DNA of 64,000 bases from Panagrolaimus kolymaensis (lineage: Eukaryota; Nematoda; Chromadorea; Rhabditida; Panagrolaimidae). Each line of letters starts with the position of its first letter. The stretch's first letter is position 1. Position numbers and translations under genes: made by a program. Shown piece by piece: positions 23,829 to 36,800 of the stretch. The notes beneath the pieces were generated by a model that ran no database searches, was not told where the DNA came from, and worked only from the letters and a program-made list of their open reading frames with translations. The stretch lies in contig JAJQJQ010000006.1 in assembly GCA_028622995.1 (NCBI GenBank), forward strand, positions 558,001 to 622,000. Direction: 5' to 3'.

Positions 23829-26537
23829 CCTAAAATTTCGATGAAGAAAAAAAGGGAAAGAAATCAAAAAACGTTTTTAAAGCCTTTAAAAAGATGCTCA
23901 GTTAATAACTTTTCTTTAAATAAAAAAATTTCATGTTTTTTTTAATTTTTTATACCACCTTTTTTAATAAGCCCCAGTTATAAGAAAAATAATTCTAAAA
24001 ATTAAAGACTCAGTTTTTGTTTATAATATATTTTATATTTGCAGTTTTATACCAATTTTTAAAATTTTAATCAAACGCTTTAAAATAAAATAATTCTTTA
24101 AATCTTTTTTCCATTCCTCTTTTATTTCCCTTTTTTTTGCCTCTAATTAAATCTACGAAATAGATATTTTCCTTTTATGATGTTTATTTGCAGTTTAGTA
24201 CTTTTTTATTTCCTATCCTCTTCGTTCTTATTTGCTTTTAGATATTTGTACCTAGATTCTTATATTTACGCAGTTTTTAAAACTTCATAATTTTTTTTCT
24301 ATCAATTCTTAATCTTGTTTATTTGATTTCAGTTATAACTTTTTATTTTATCACCGATTTTTCTTGTATTAATTTTTAGCTTTTGTAAAATACGTATAAC
24401 AGTTAAAAAAATTTTTCTTCATTTTGTTAGATTCCAAATCCCGAGTTAGAAAAAAAAATCATTTTATAATCCAAGTGCTTTATTTTTTAATTTTTATTTT
24501 TAATAATCCTAGTGCCTTTAATAATATAAAATATTATTCCATCTCTTTTATGAAAATCGTGTATTATTACTTTTTTTTATGTTTTCTTGCCTTTTTATTG
24601 CTGCTCAAAAATAATTAGTTTTTTTGTTAAAATGTTTATTATTAGATATGAAAAAAAAAATCAGGATATATACCAAAGTTATTATTATTAATGATTACAT
24701 ATGTAGCTTTTTTTGTTTCTAAATATGAATGTAATAATTGATGATTTAAATAAAAAATATATTTAAAGTCCGAAACACCTTTTGGCAGTTTTCAAACAAA
24801 AAAAAGTTGATTAAAAACTTATTTAAAAAAAAATTATGTCGTTACAGTTTTAATTAATAAATTAAAGTTTTGCATTTGAAAACCTTCAAAAAAACATTCC
24901 TTTTAAAAAACAGTTAATTCTAAATTTATGTTTAAAACAATCAAAGGTTATTTTAATTTTCAGTTTTCTAAAAAAAACCTTTTCGTTATTTTTGTCATCA
25001 ATGCTTATGATGAATTGATCCAGTTAAATTATCTTCTTTTTTTTTAAATAAGCTCGTAAAATCGTAATATTTAAAAATCTGTCACAACTGTACACAGTTT
25101 TTGATAATTAAAAAATAGTAATGAATAAAAAATTTTAGTTAATACGCCAAAATAAAAGGCTTTTTTATGAATGAGTTTGTTTAAAAAAATGTGCAGAATG
25201 GTGGAGCAGTTTAAAAATTATATTTGTGGTATCATCCATCCACATTGTCAGTTTTTTAGCTATAAAAATTGGCTCCAAATCCTTCAGTTTTTTTAAATAT
25301 AAGCTTTAAACTTACTCTTTTTGTAATTTTAAAAATTAAAAGAAAATATTTTTTACCCAAAATTGTGGGGGATAACTTCCCAGTTTAAAACAAAAATTTA
25401 TTATATATATTTTTTCTCCAAATAAAAGCGTAATGAATGATTTTAAATAAAAAATTTCTTTTAAAATAACAAGAAACTTAACCGACAGTTTTTTCTGAAA
25501 TATTAACATAAAAAAAATAAAGCCTCAAAAAAATTTATTCTACGTCGACCAAAGGCAGTTAAAAAAATTTTTTATTAAAAAAAAGAAAAGTATTCTTGCT
25601 AGATATAAGCAATATCTTTTTTATATGTCAGTTTATATAATACAAAAATGATTAAAATTCATAGAAAGCAAGTGCTTCGATCTTAAAGTCTCGAATATTG
25701 ATCTGTTTTTTTCCAACAAAACAAAAAGTGCTATCACAGTTTCAATAAAAAAATTTCCCTGGCCCTGAATACTAAACCCTGGAACAGTTTTCAAAATTCA
25801 AATTCTATGACTTATTTTCTTTATTTATTATTTTTCATTAACGATTTAATGAATTTTATAAATTTTTCCTCTATCTTTTTTTGAAGCAGCTTTTTGACTT
25901 CGCAGTTTTTATTTTGGTAGATGATAATAAGAAAATTTTTATTTTTGTTGCAAAATTACTCTTTTTGTAAATATGGTTTAATAAAAAAATAACAGAAAAA
26001 TGAATCAGATTTGGAACGCCAGTTTATGAAAAATTTTAAAAGGGTTTTTTTTTGAAAATGGAAGAACTAAGATAACAAGAAAAGTATTTGTTCGAGTAAC
26101 ATTTTAAAATAATTGCTACTCTTTGCGCAGTTTTGAGTAATAAAAATATCGATAAATCTTCCAGTTTTTTATTTTATTTTTTATGAAACCTAAACTACTT
26201 TTTGATAATTGAAATTTTGGTAGTAAAATAAATTAACCATTATAGAAGATATTCAACAGTTTATAAACAAATTCTTTATAATATTTTTATTATTCAAAGA
26301 AAATTAATGAAAAAATTACGTGAATCAAAGGCATATGAAAAATATTTAGACAGTTTTAACCATTTTTAATTATTATAATATGGATGCCTCAATACCATAT
26401 TTGTAAGCACACTCATTTATAATATATATTTATTTTGCAAGCAAAAAAGTAAAATAAATAAATATTTAATAAATTAAATAAATTTTTAGAAAAATTTAAG
26501 CTGCCTTGCAAATGATCCTTCAGTTTGAATTATTTTT
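23829..26537. other. Intergenic, copy A: basonuclin 3' end to ShKT exons
   Basis: No coding sequence supported; very AT-rich with the CAGTTT array throughout. A motif-poor stretch at about 24.43-24.78 kb separates the two halves. The same content recurs at 37769-40477 in copy B. Confidence 0.6.
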
Positions 26538-26900
26538 TTATTGTTTTCGAAGCATAAATTTCATGATTTCGAATTCAGAAGTGTCAGATGATGATTCATC
26601 AAAAGCAGATGAACATAATGGATCATTACAAAGTGAACAAGTTTTCTGAAATTTTCCCTCATCAATTTTCAAATTTGCAGTTTAAAGACATAAAATTAAA
26701 ATAAATATTTATACCTTGCAATATTTGCACATTATTGGTTTATAAAGAGCATTGGTGCATTCATAAGCGGTTGTAGCGCAATTATCAGCGGTGTCAATAC
26801 AATCTCCTGGTCCAGCTGTGACTGGTGGAGGTGCAATTGTAGGGATGCCTGCACATGGATCAATTCCATTAGTCGAATTAACGCAAAAATTGCAAGTTTT
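26538..26900 (-). pseudogene. Orphan last two exons of ShKT gene (copy A)
   Basis: Two minus-strand exons, 26715-26900 (62 codons) and 26538-26645 (35 codons plus TAA), apparently identical to those of the complete gene in copy B. Exon 1, with the signal peptide, lies outside the duplicated unit, so nothing upstream can start this copy. To the right lie 1.0 kb of array and then the junction. It is a truncated duplicate unless reached by very long splicing from the intact exon 1 at 43.6 kb, which phase 0 would allow if the intervening stop-bearing exon were skipped. Confidence 0.75.
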
Positions 26901-27887
26901 CTGAAATTTTAAAGTTAAAAAATATTAATTTTAATAACTGTTAAATTTTTTTGGAGAACAGTTTTCTTATTTTATATATTTTTTTGATAGAACCTTTTAC
27001 GTACAAATACATTTGCTAAATGATTTTGGTTCAGAAAAAAAGCAGTTTTTTTTACCTACTACTTTGTTTTTTTTTAATTTAAAGATGTTGAAAGATGTAA
27101 GGCGAATATAGAAATTAACAGTTAAAAAATTTTCAAATTTTTTTTCTGAAAATGCAGTTACTTTTAAAAATGCAATTAATCCCGTTCAGTTTTTATTTAA
27201 AAAAACCTATTTTCACGAAAGATAGCAGTTTAAAGATTTTTTTTCTTAACATTAATAGTGATAAAAAAAGTCATGTTTTCCCCATTACAAAATCCTGTTA
27301 ACAGTTAATTTATAAGAATCAGAAATTTTGGTTATGCCGTGTTTACAGTTTTAAGCTTTTTTTTGTACTAAAAGGAACTATGAAATGCGTCAATAATAGA
27401 CATCAAAGAGTTTCAAACGTCAGTTTAAAATTTAAGAAATTATTGTAAATTCTTATGAAAATTCAGTTTTTTAAAATAGAAACTATAAATATTAAAAAAG
27501 CTATTACCCATATATTACAGTATAAAAACCCATTTATTCAGCATAAAAGAATAAAATAAAAACATGGCCATGTGGTTATGATCCACAGCCTATAGCAATC
27601 CTCAATCGATTGCCATGATAAATAACTCCGATGCAGTTTATATTTTTATTTACTTTTATAAAATATATTTTGTGTGAAATGCCTCAATATTTGTAATTTA
27701 TAAGGTGAATAATCCCTGAGGCACAATAACAACATCTACAGTTTTAATATCAAACAAAAGTTAATAAAATTTATTTTTATAAATGGTAATTGATTTATAA
27801 AGCTAAAAAAAAGCGATACAGTTTACAAAAAAAACCCTTTAAAATAATTTTTAAAAACTAAGTTGCCTTAAACCTGAAGTTTAGGTT
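26901..27887. other. ShKT intron sequence up to the duplication junction (copy A)
   Basis: Matches 40841-41827, the proximal part of ShKT intron 1. Contains CAGTTT motifs and no exon. Confidence 0.6.
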
Positions 27888-30800
27888 TTCTTTTTTGATT
27901 TTAGAAAAAAAGCACGTGTTTATTTGGATCCAAAAAATTCAAAAAGCGATAATCAAAAATTCTGTTGGGTTCATATATTTTTTCTTTTCTCATTAGAGCT
28001 ATTTTTGTTTGCAATAAAAAAGAAAAGAAAAAAGAGTTTCATTGACGTTGTTCATAAACATTAGCAGCAACAACGATCATCAAAGTGGCAAGCAAGCGTG
28101 GGGGAGGAAAAGATAAAAAGGAAGGAGAAATAAAAGAAAGGTGACAAAAGGTTAAATTTATTTTTGGAAGATTTTGTGGCGGGCGATTGTGGGAGGAGAA
28201 AATTTTATAAAACTTGTGAATTAACTAGATGGTTTGAATTTTATTGGTAAAAAAATTCTTCACATTTATTTAATATATTTTTTTATAACTGTTCCGTAGA
28301 TGGGTTGATCCATATTTTAAACTGTCACCTGCTTATATTTTTTTGGAAACAAAAAAAAATAATTTTAATAACTGTGTAATTTTAGCAAGCTCATTGAAAA
28401 CTATGAAATTTTTTTTTATTAATTTTATAAAAAAACTGTCTTTGGAGGCTTTTATCTTCTTCTTTTTTTTTTCATCAACTCTCAAGTGAGTTTCTTAGAA
28501 AAAAATAATTTAAGCTTTAAACTGAGTAAGACGAATTTTTTTTTACTTTCTTTCTTGTTTTTCTTGAAAGTTTAACTGCAACGATTTACTGTTGGTTAAA
28601 ATACAAATTTTATTTCTACCAAAATATTATTAAAACTGAGTCAGGGTTTTTGACGGCTTTTCTTTTATCAAATTAGCAACAAAAAAATCCCCGAAGCACC
28701 ATTAAATTTCAAAATCAGCGACAAATTGTAAAAAGCAACAAAAAAAAAGCGCTATTGTTGAAACATACGCACGCATATATTATTAGCTATGATCAAATGT
28801 CATTTGATTTTTTTTATAATTGAATCATAAATAATGTCACCATTATTTTTTTTTTCCTCCCTTGGCTTGCGACTTCTCGATTTGAAAGTGGTGTCCATTT
28901 TCAGAAGAAAGAAATAAAAAAAGTCATTTAATTTTTCAATGCTTCCTATATTTTTTTATTTTTGCTTACAATAAAAAAAGTGAAAGAAAGATCGCGTTCG
29001 CCAAAAAATAAAAAAAATATTATTTAAAGAATAAAAACATAAACATGGCTTTATGCTTATCTTCACTAGCGTATCTTTCTTTGTCAATGGCATCATCATT
29101 TTTTTGGCGTAGCTTTTTTTTTTTTTATTTAAAGAAAAAACTGACGATGATCAGCAAACAAGCTTGGCTGATTTCCAAAGGTGTTTAAGAAAAAGAAGAA
29201 AAAAACTGATGATCGTGACCGTGTTTTTTATATTTTATATTTTTGACTTTTGTCATTATTAAAAAATACAACAAAAAAAAGAAGTAGCTGACGATGATGA
29301 TAGAATATTTTATTTTATTTTCCTTTTTCTCCTTGCTTTCAGAAAAATAAAAAAAATAAAAATAAAAGTGTAAAAAAATGCATTTTCTGTTGTGCTTGCT
29401 TGCTTCTTTCTGTATTTCTCGTGATATATCTATCTATCAGCGTCGTGTTCGTTCGTTCGTTGTTGTTGTCATATTCCTTTTTCGTGGTCGCGCCGCTTGC
29501 CTATTTTTTTTTATTTTGAATCATGACAATATTTTTTTTTTTTCTATGTTTTTCTTTTACATTTTTTGCCATTTTTTTCTCCTTTTTCTAGCTCTCTTTT
29601 TTTGCTTACTAAACAGAGAAAATATTTGCGCGCGAGATGTTGATAGATATTTTTTTTGGGTGATAGAAAGAGGATGTTTTTTTTCTTTTGGTTATGGTTG
29701 AGCTATCTCGTGTCCCGCGTGCCGCGTTATTCGTTAATTTTTTTGTAATTCAGGGATTAAATATTTTTTTTTGTCGTAAAAAATAAAAAATATTGTTCTT
29801 TCTTTTTTAGAGTTTATAATTTTATTTTTGGTATGCTTATGTCATTTTGAGAGCTCTGATAAATATTACAGTTTTAAACCCCGTGAAATTTGGTGACATA
29901 AAAATTCCAAAAAAATAATGTCGGTCAATCTTTTATTCAACCAAACTCCATCAACTTCCTCTTCGTCTGCTACTTCCGCAACAACATCCATTCAAAATTC
30001 TGCCTTCTGTGGCAGCAGCAGCATCGTCGATGGTGGTGCCTCATCATTATTTTCAAACTCCAATAATAATAATAATAATAATATTTTCAATTCCTTTCCA
30101 TCTTCTTCCTTTTCTTCCATTGAATCATCAACGATGGCAGCAGGAGCATCTTCACGACCTTCAACTTCCACATCAGCGGCGGCATCATTACTTCCTCCGA
30201 CATTAGACAATTCAACCGCTTCAACATTATTAGTTGCAGCAGCCGCTAAAGCTGCAGCAGCTACAGCAACGTTGATTCAGCAAAAAAGAAATAACGTTGG
30301 AAATAATAATAGCATTTTTAGAATTGATGAAGAACGAAAAATTGATGGACTTCTTCTTCCTGCATTAATTGGTCATGAAGTAAGTTTCTTTTTTTGTCGC
30401 TCATCAACAAATTTTACACAGTTTTTTTAATTCTTTAATTTTGACTTTCTATACCAAGTACAGTTGAAAAATAAAGTTCTAATGTGAGTTTGAATCATAT
30501 AAGAAATCTTAGACAATTTTATTTACTTTTTATTTTATTCCCAAATCTTCTTTTCCAATTTTGTCTTAAACAAATATCAAAATCATGCACAGTTTTTATA
30601 AATTATTTACTAATTTCTTTACAAAAAATTCAGTTTTAAAAAGTCATAAGTTTTAAGTTATTTCTCTTTTAATGTTGCCACAGTTTTACTTATTATTTTT
30701 TTATTACGAATCTTTAATTTTATTTAAATATGTATGTCTTAAACCTACTTAAAATAGTTTACGCAGTTTTAAATTTCTTTCTAATTTTTTATATTTTTGA

Positions 30801-33800
30801 ATGCGAGTTTTTTTTGATTTTTTAACTAAGTTTTTTTATCCATATTTTTAAAGAACCCCTGAATATAATTGCACAGTTAAACCATTACTTTTTAATTATC
30901 TCTTTCCTTTTTCTTGGTCAGTTTTATTTGGTTTTTTATAAATTTTTGTTTACTGTAAGTCGGACGGACCACCTTTTTTTACTCGATGGTTACAAAAAGA
31001 TTAATTTTTAAAAAAATGATTAAACAAAGGTTTATCTTTTTGACCGAAAATCTCTTTTTCAGTTTTTTTTATTAATATATTTTTTTCTTTGTTTGTAACA
31101 GTTTTTCTTCTTCTGCTGAGTTTCTAGCGATCTTATCATTCCATGTGGCATCGTTTTAATTCAGTTTTATTATGTCTTTAAAATCTAATAAGCTTTCTAA
31201 AAAAATTATCCAATCGGAATGTACAGTTTTTAACTATAAGATTTTTTCTTAAAAATAACATAATACTTTGTCTTAATTTTCAATAAAAAATATTGTATTT
31301 ACATATCACAGTTTAAAACATAAGTTTAGAAATAATAAGGCCCTTATGCTACATTTGCGTCCTAATTCTGTAACAGTTTTTCTTCTTCTTTTTTTATGAA
31401 TAAAATACAGTTTAAATTTTTTTTTACTTCTTTCATTATATCGGTTCATCGCAGTTTTTAAACTCTTTTTTACTTAAGAAAAGAAAAAAGTTAGTCAGTT
31501 TAATCTAACCAAAATTGTAGTTGGCTTCTTTTCTCGCGCTACACTACTATGAAACATAGTTTTTCTTCGCCATAACATGAAACTTGAATTGCGTTTTTTT
31601 TAAAATTCCCTTAGAAGTTATCATGGTTCAGTTTCATAAAAAATTTAATGATTTGGTATTTTAAAACGTTGAAAAGTTTTTCTCTTCTGTTTAATCCGCA
31701 AGTGATGGTATCCAGTTTTAAGACTTTTCTAATTATCAAAAGCTTTGTTGAGATCGAAAGCAATTTTTTTCTTCTTCTCTAAACGCTCAGCAGTTTATGA
31801 TAATCTTAAAAAATTTGGATATCTCATTACTTTTCTTATAGCTAATTTATGCATTAATAAAAAAGTTTTTTGATTTAATTTTTCAAAAATGCCAAGGGTA
31901 AATTCAGTTTAATAACCACGCAAATTAAAATCTATAAGATATTTATAAAAATTATCTTTATTCTTGGTTTACAAACTCCAACATAACCAGTTTTATTGTA
32001 TTTTTATTTATTTATTATTTTTTTCTACGCGGTACCAAAGTTTCTAAACTAATCACCCAAAAAACCTAAACCATTTCTTTAACACCGGATAACACGCTGA
32101 TCCAGTTTTTACCTCAAAAAAAAAAAGAAAGAAAAGAAACTCATAAATATTTTTAGGCTTTACCAATACATTTAAAACTTTTATATGATACCATTTTACC
32201 TGGGTTATCAACGGATTTAATTAATGCAGTTATAATAAAAACAGGATGGAAAATTGATGATTTTAAAAGAGGTTATATAAAAAATGTAAGAAATAAATAA
32301 AACTTCTTCCTTTCTCCTCCTCCAGTATCGCCGCTTCCACTGCTTCCCTTTCAACTTTGACTTTATTTCTAAGCTATCAGTTTTTTACATTCTTCATCGC
32401 TTGCTTTTTTCTTCGACATTTTTTTTTGTGGACAATACTTGACTTTTTTTTTGTCCAAATGCATTAATAATTTTTTCCTGCTACTCAAACTCCTCAGTTT
32501 TTTTATGCCTTCAAGAAAAAATCATCGTGTTTTTATTTTCCATGATTTATATTTATGCAAATGAACCTTTTTTTCCTTCACTTTTTTCTTTTTCTCTTGA
32601 TGGTCAAATAAATAAAACATAATTTTTTTTGTTAATGTTTTACCTTTTTTTTCTTGGGAATCTTTCTTTTTTTTTGTTGAGTCAGAGTCAACCACCATAA
32701 TGTTTTTTTTCCTCTCTCGATGGTTATGGTTGTGGTGGGTGTATATGTGTAATAAACACTTTTAAATATTTCTTTCTTTTTTTTTCTGGGACCTCGAGAC
32801 CCGTCCAAAATGCAAGAAAAGGGTCATTAAAAACACTGTCACAAAAAAATACTGTTGACTGCCATCATTTTTTTTCTTTTGCTTCTTCTCTCTTCCAAAG
32901 CAACCAAGCAGCAACAACAATCAAGGATAGACAAAGTTATTTTTTTTATGTTTTTTCTTTAAACAAAAAAAAGAAAATATATTCATTTTTCCTTATTTCA
33001 TTGCTTTTTTTGCTGTCATTGCGCAGATGCAAAAATGATGATGAAGATGATAGACCTCCGATGTGTAAAAAAAAAGAGACAAAGGAAAAAAAGATTGATA
33101 GAGAACAGACTGAATATTTTATTTTTTTTATTTAAAAGAAAATCAGTTCTTTTTCTTCTGCGCAAAAAGAAAAGCAAAAACATTCAGGAATTTTTTTCTT
33201 TTTTTTTCTTGCATTTTTTCCGGGAAAAGGGACTATCACTATTTTATTTATTTTTTATTGCCGCAAAAAAATCGTTGCAGTGGTTTTTTTTTTTGCCTAG
33301 CTGCTTGCTGTCTTACATAACCCGGTCTTTTTTTTATTGGTGCGCGAAGGCAACCACAAAAAAAGCAAAAAATTGAGAGAAAAAGAAAACGGAAGAAAAA
33401 TAAAAAAAGAGAGAGAGTGGTGGCTGTGATTCATAATTTTTTTCTTTTCCTCCATGCTTTTGCGAATCTTTTTTTTTGTCGTCCTTGTGATCGACAGTAA
33501 AATAAAAATAAAAAGCAGAAAAGTTGATATATTTTTTATTCTCCGCCTACTTTTTCTGTGGCTCTAATTCCTGACAGTTTTGATATGAAAAAAAAGTGAA
33601 AGAAGAAAGATATGGTATGACTGAAAAAGTGAAAGAAAAAAAGTCATAGTGACACACATCTACAGTTTTTTTTTTGTTATTGGTGTCCTTTCCATAATTT
33701 CCTATATTTCTTACTTACTCTCGACTTAGTAGCGCTGCTTGACAGTGAATCACATAAAAAAAATTATTTATTTTTTGGCAGACAACACTTTGCATTGTCG

Positions 33801-36800
33801 CCTGCTTCTTTTTACACTCTTCTGGCTTGGTTATTTAATTGTAGTAACTTTAAACTTCGAAGAAGAAGCGGCAGTTTAAAGTCATATTATCGAAGCCATA
33901 TTCTTCTACAGTTATTTTTTGTTTTCTATGCTTCAAAATTACGCTCATCACGGTCCAGTTTCAAACCTATATCTCCGTTTTACTCCTCAACGCAGTTTCT
34001 TCTTTCTATTCGTAAATATTTTGCTTAACTAGAGCTGCCAATATTTCTTAACTTCTATCTTCCTATATTTAATTCCACTGCTTATATTGCATTCAGTTTA
34101 TTATGCCCTCCTCATTATTCCAGATATCTAACATCATTTCATCAGCTTCAACTCAAAATTCTCCTCCAACTGAACCAATTCCAAATCCTCCACAACCACT
34201 ACCAACAACAACGACGACATGGCGATGTGCAAATTTACCTACCACTTTACAAGTATTAAATTCAGCGAGGGATAAATTTCCAAATTATATTGCAATTATT
34301 GATACCCTTCGACAATCATTAACTCAAACCATATTTGTTTCATTAATTAATGCATCAATTAATTCACCCATAAATGGAATAGAAATGCCTAATATTGCTT
34401 CATTGGCTCCAAATAATACTAGTCTCCATTTGGTTGGCGGCAATAATGAAACTCAAATTCCATCGTTCAAAAAAGCAGACGATGGTGATAATTTTAAAAT
34501 GCAAGTTGATGATGATGATCCTATTATTGTTTCACATCAACATCACCCTTCTGATCCATCCCCTGATGATGGTGACCTCTCCGAAGCCCAATCACGAAGA
34601 GATAGTTTTCCTTTCAGTGTTGGAGCTTCAAGTCCAACTAAATCTGAATTAAGTATAAATACCACTGATGAAACAAGTTCCGTGGATATTCGAAGTGATA
34701 TGGGTTCACTTTCAATTAAAAGTGAAGTAAGCTTCTTTTTTAAACCCAAGTAAAAAACTCGCAGTTTTTTTTCAATTGCAAAAATTATTTTTGGAAGACA
34801 GTTTTTTCCCTCCAAAAGTATTTTTGAAGGCAGTTTTTTTTGATTTTCCTAAAATAATTCTCAATTAAAAAAATTATTTCTGAGACAGTTTATTTTTATT
34901 TACTCTTTTTTTTAGAAAGAAGGAACAAAACCATCCCTTCGAAGCATTAAAAAACGAGTGGTATGTGAAAAGTGTCAAAAATCCTTTTGCGATAAAGGAG
35001 CCCTCAAAATTCATAATAGTTCCGTTCATCTTCGTGAAATGCACATTTGCACGGTTTCTGGTTGCATGAAACAATTTCCTTCCAAAAGGAGTCGGTGAGT
35101 AAAAATTTTATTTTTATTGAAAATTTTGAAATTAAAAAAATCTTCGAATAAACCTAATGCAAGTTTTTTTAAATTGAAAATATCCTAAAAACACAGTTTC
35201 ATCTTTAAAAAAAGCTTGAAGATTATAACACAGTTAATTTAGTTTTTATTTTTTGAGGTGATTAGCTATTCAGGATTGGAAACAAAAATTTAAAAAAATT
35301 TTAATGAGCATATTTTTGCGAAAGAAAACTCTTTATTTTTTTTGATAGTTTTTATGAAAGACGTAAAATTCAAAACCCGTGAATTTTATTCGTTAACAGT
35401 TTTAAAACTTTGATTTAATTTATGAAAAAATTTGAAATTATAAATATTCTCGAACTCAGCAAATACCAGTTTATTAAAACTATATATATAATGGGCTTCT
35501 TCCCTCTTAGAAAGTTTCTTTTTTTAAAATGCCTGAAATAAAGGAGCCAGTTTATTTTGCTTATTTTTTTGAGCCCATTTGTTACGCTTTTTGGGTAAAA
35601 TTTGTTTAAATTTACTAAACTTATTTTTGTAATATTATTTAGTTTTGAAATTGAAATGAATTAAAATTTATTTGATTACCAAATTCGTGTAATATAATAG
35701 TTTTCAGTTAAATTCAAAAAAATTCTATTTGTTTTAAACGCAGATTTTACATTATTTGATTTTATAGGTAAAAAAAACACATTTGCTTATGTTTCTTTTT
35801 TTTTAATAATTCTTGGCTACAAAATTTTTGAATAAGAAATTGTTGCATCCTGGAAAGCAGTTTAAAATTTTCCAATTATTTTAGTTGCTAAAAAAAGTGC
35901 CAAAAAATAGTTAATAGACAAAATCCAACAATATTAAAGTTTCAAAAAAATTTAATTATTTAATTTATTCAGTTTAGAAATTGTCGAATTCATAAAATAG
36001 TTGCTTTTTTTGTTCGTGAGGCATATTTACGATATTAAAAAAAAGAGTATGTGAATCATGAATGAGTTTTTTTTTCACTACCCTTCCCTCCTTCTCACAA
36101 TATCATAAACATCGTTGTTTACCTTTGTGTTTTTTTAAATACCGTTGATCACCTGAACCATCAGTTAAATCACACAAAAAAAATTTATTGATGGAAGAAA
36201 ATTTCCATCGATATTAATTCTTTGTCCTCCAATGGCTTGGCGGCTCAGTTTTAAAATTCTTTTTTAAATTTAAAGTTATTATTTTGCGTGAGTTTCCCGT
36301 CCCACTAAATGCCACTCAGTTTTATAAAACTTACGTCTTTAATTTTTTTTTTCATAAAGGCTATTGACTTCTTGAATCTTTAGCAAAATTAGAAGAATTT
36401 TTAATAAAAAAAAAAATAAAGTCCATTTTTTCATAGCTAAATTTCCAAGTCTCTTGTGGTTTTCAGTTTTATTTTTTTATAATTTTATGAGGTATTTTGC
36501 CTTGGCAAATTTTAAAATAAAAAGCGCAGTTTTTTGAATATTTGTTAAATTAAAATTTTTCTTGTTTTACGTGTTTTATTAGAGCCTGTTATTAATAAAG
36601 ACCAGTTTTACAAATAACACTAAATTTTTTTTCATAATTGCTAAACTGAATCATAAAAAAATAATAACAAAATATTTGGTCAAAATGCTTCAAGATTTTT
36701 AACAGTTTAATTTTATATAAAATATGGTTCTCCAGTGATCAACAGTTTTAATTTTTTTTTACAATATTGTGCGGTCTCATGGTTTGATTCTCGTTTGAAA

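Larger units (their letters stand above)
13948..27887. repeat. Tandem duplication, copy A (13,940 bp)
   Basis: Matches 27888-41827 at a constant offset of 13,940 bp at every point compared, so there are no net indels. Substitutions noticed are 14011 C versus 27951 A and 18316 T versus 32256 G; the comparison by eye was not exhaustive. Breakpoints share a single T, with no long homology, so end joining or replication template switching is more likely than recombination between repeats. The unit carries about 2 kb of basonuclin upstream sequence, the whole basonuclin gene, and the last two ShKT exons. Confidence 0.95.
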
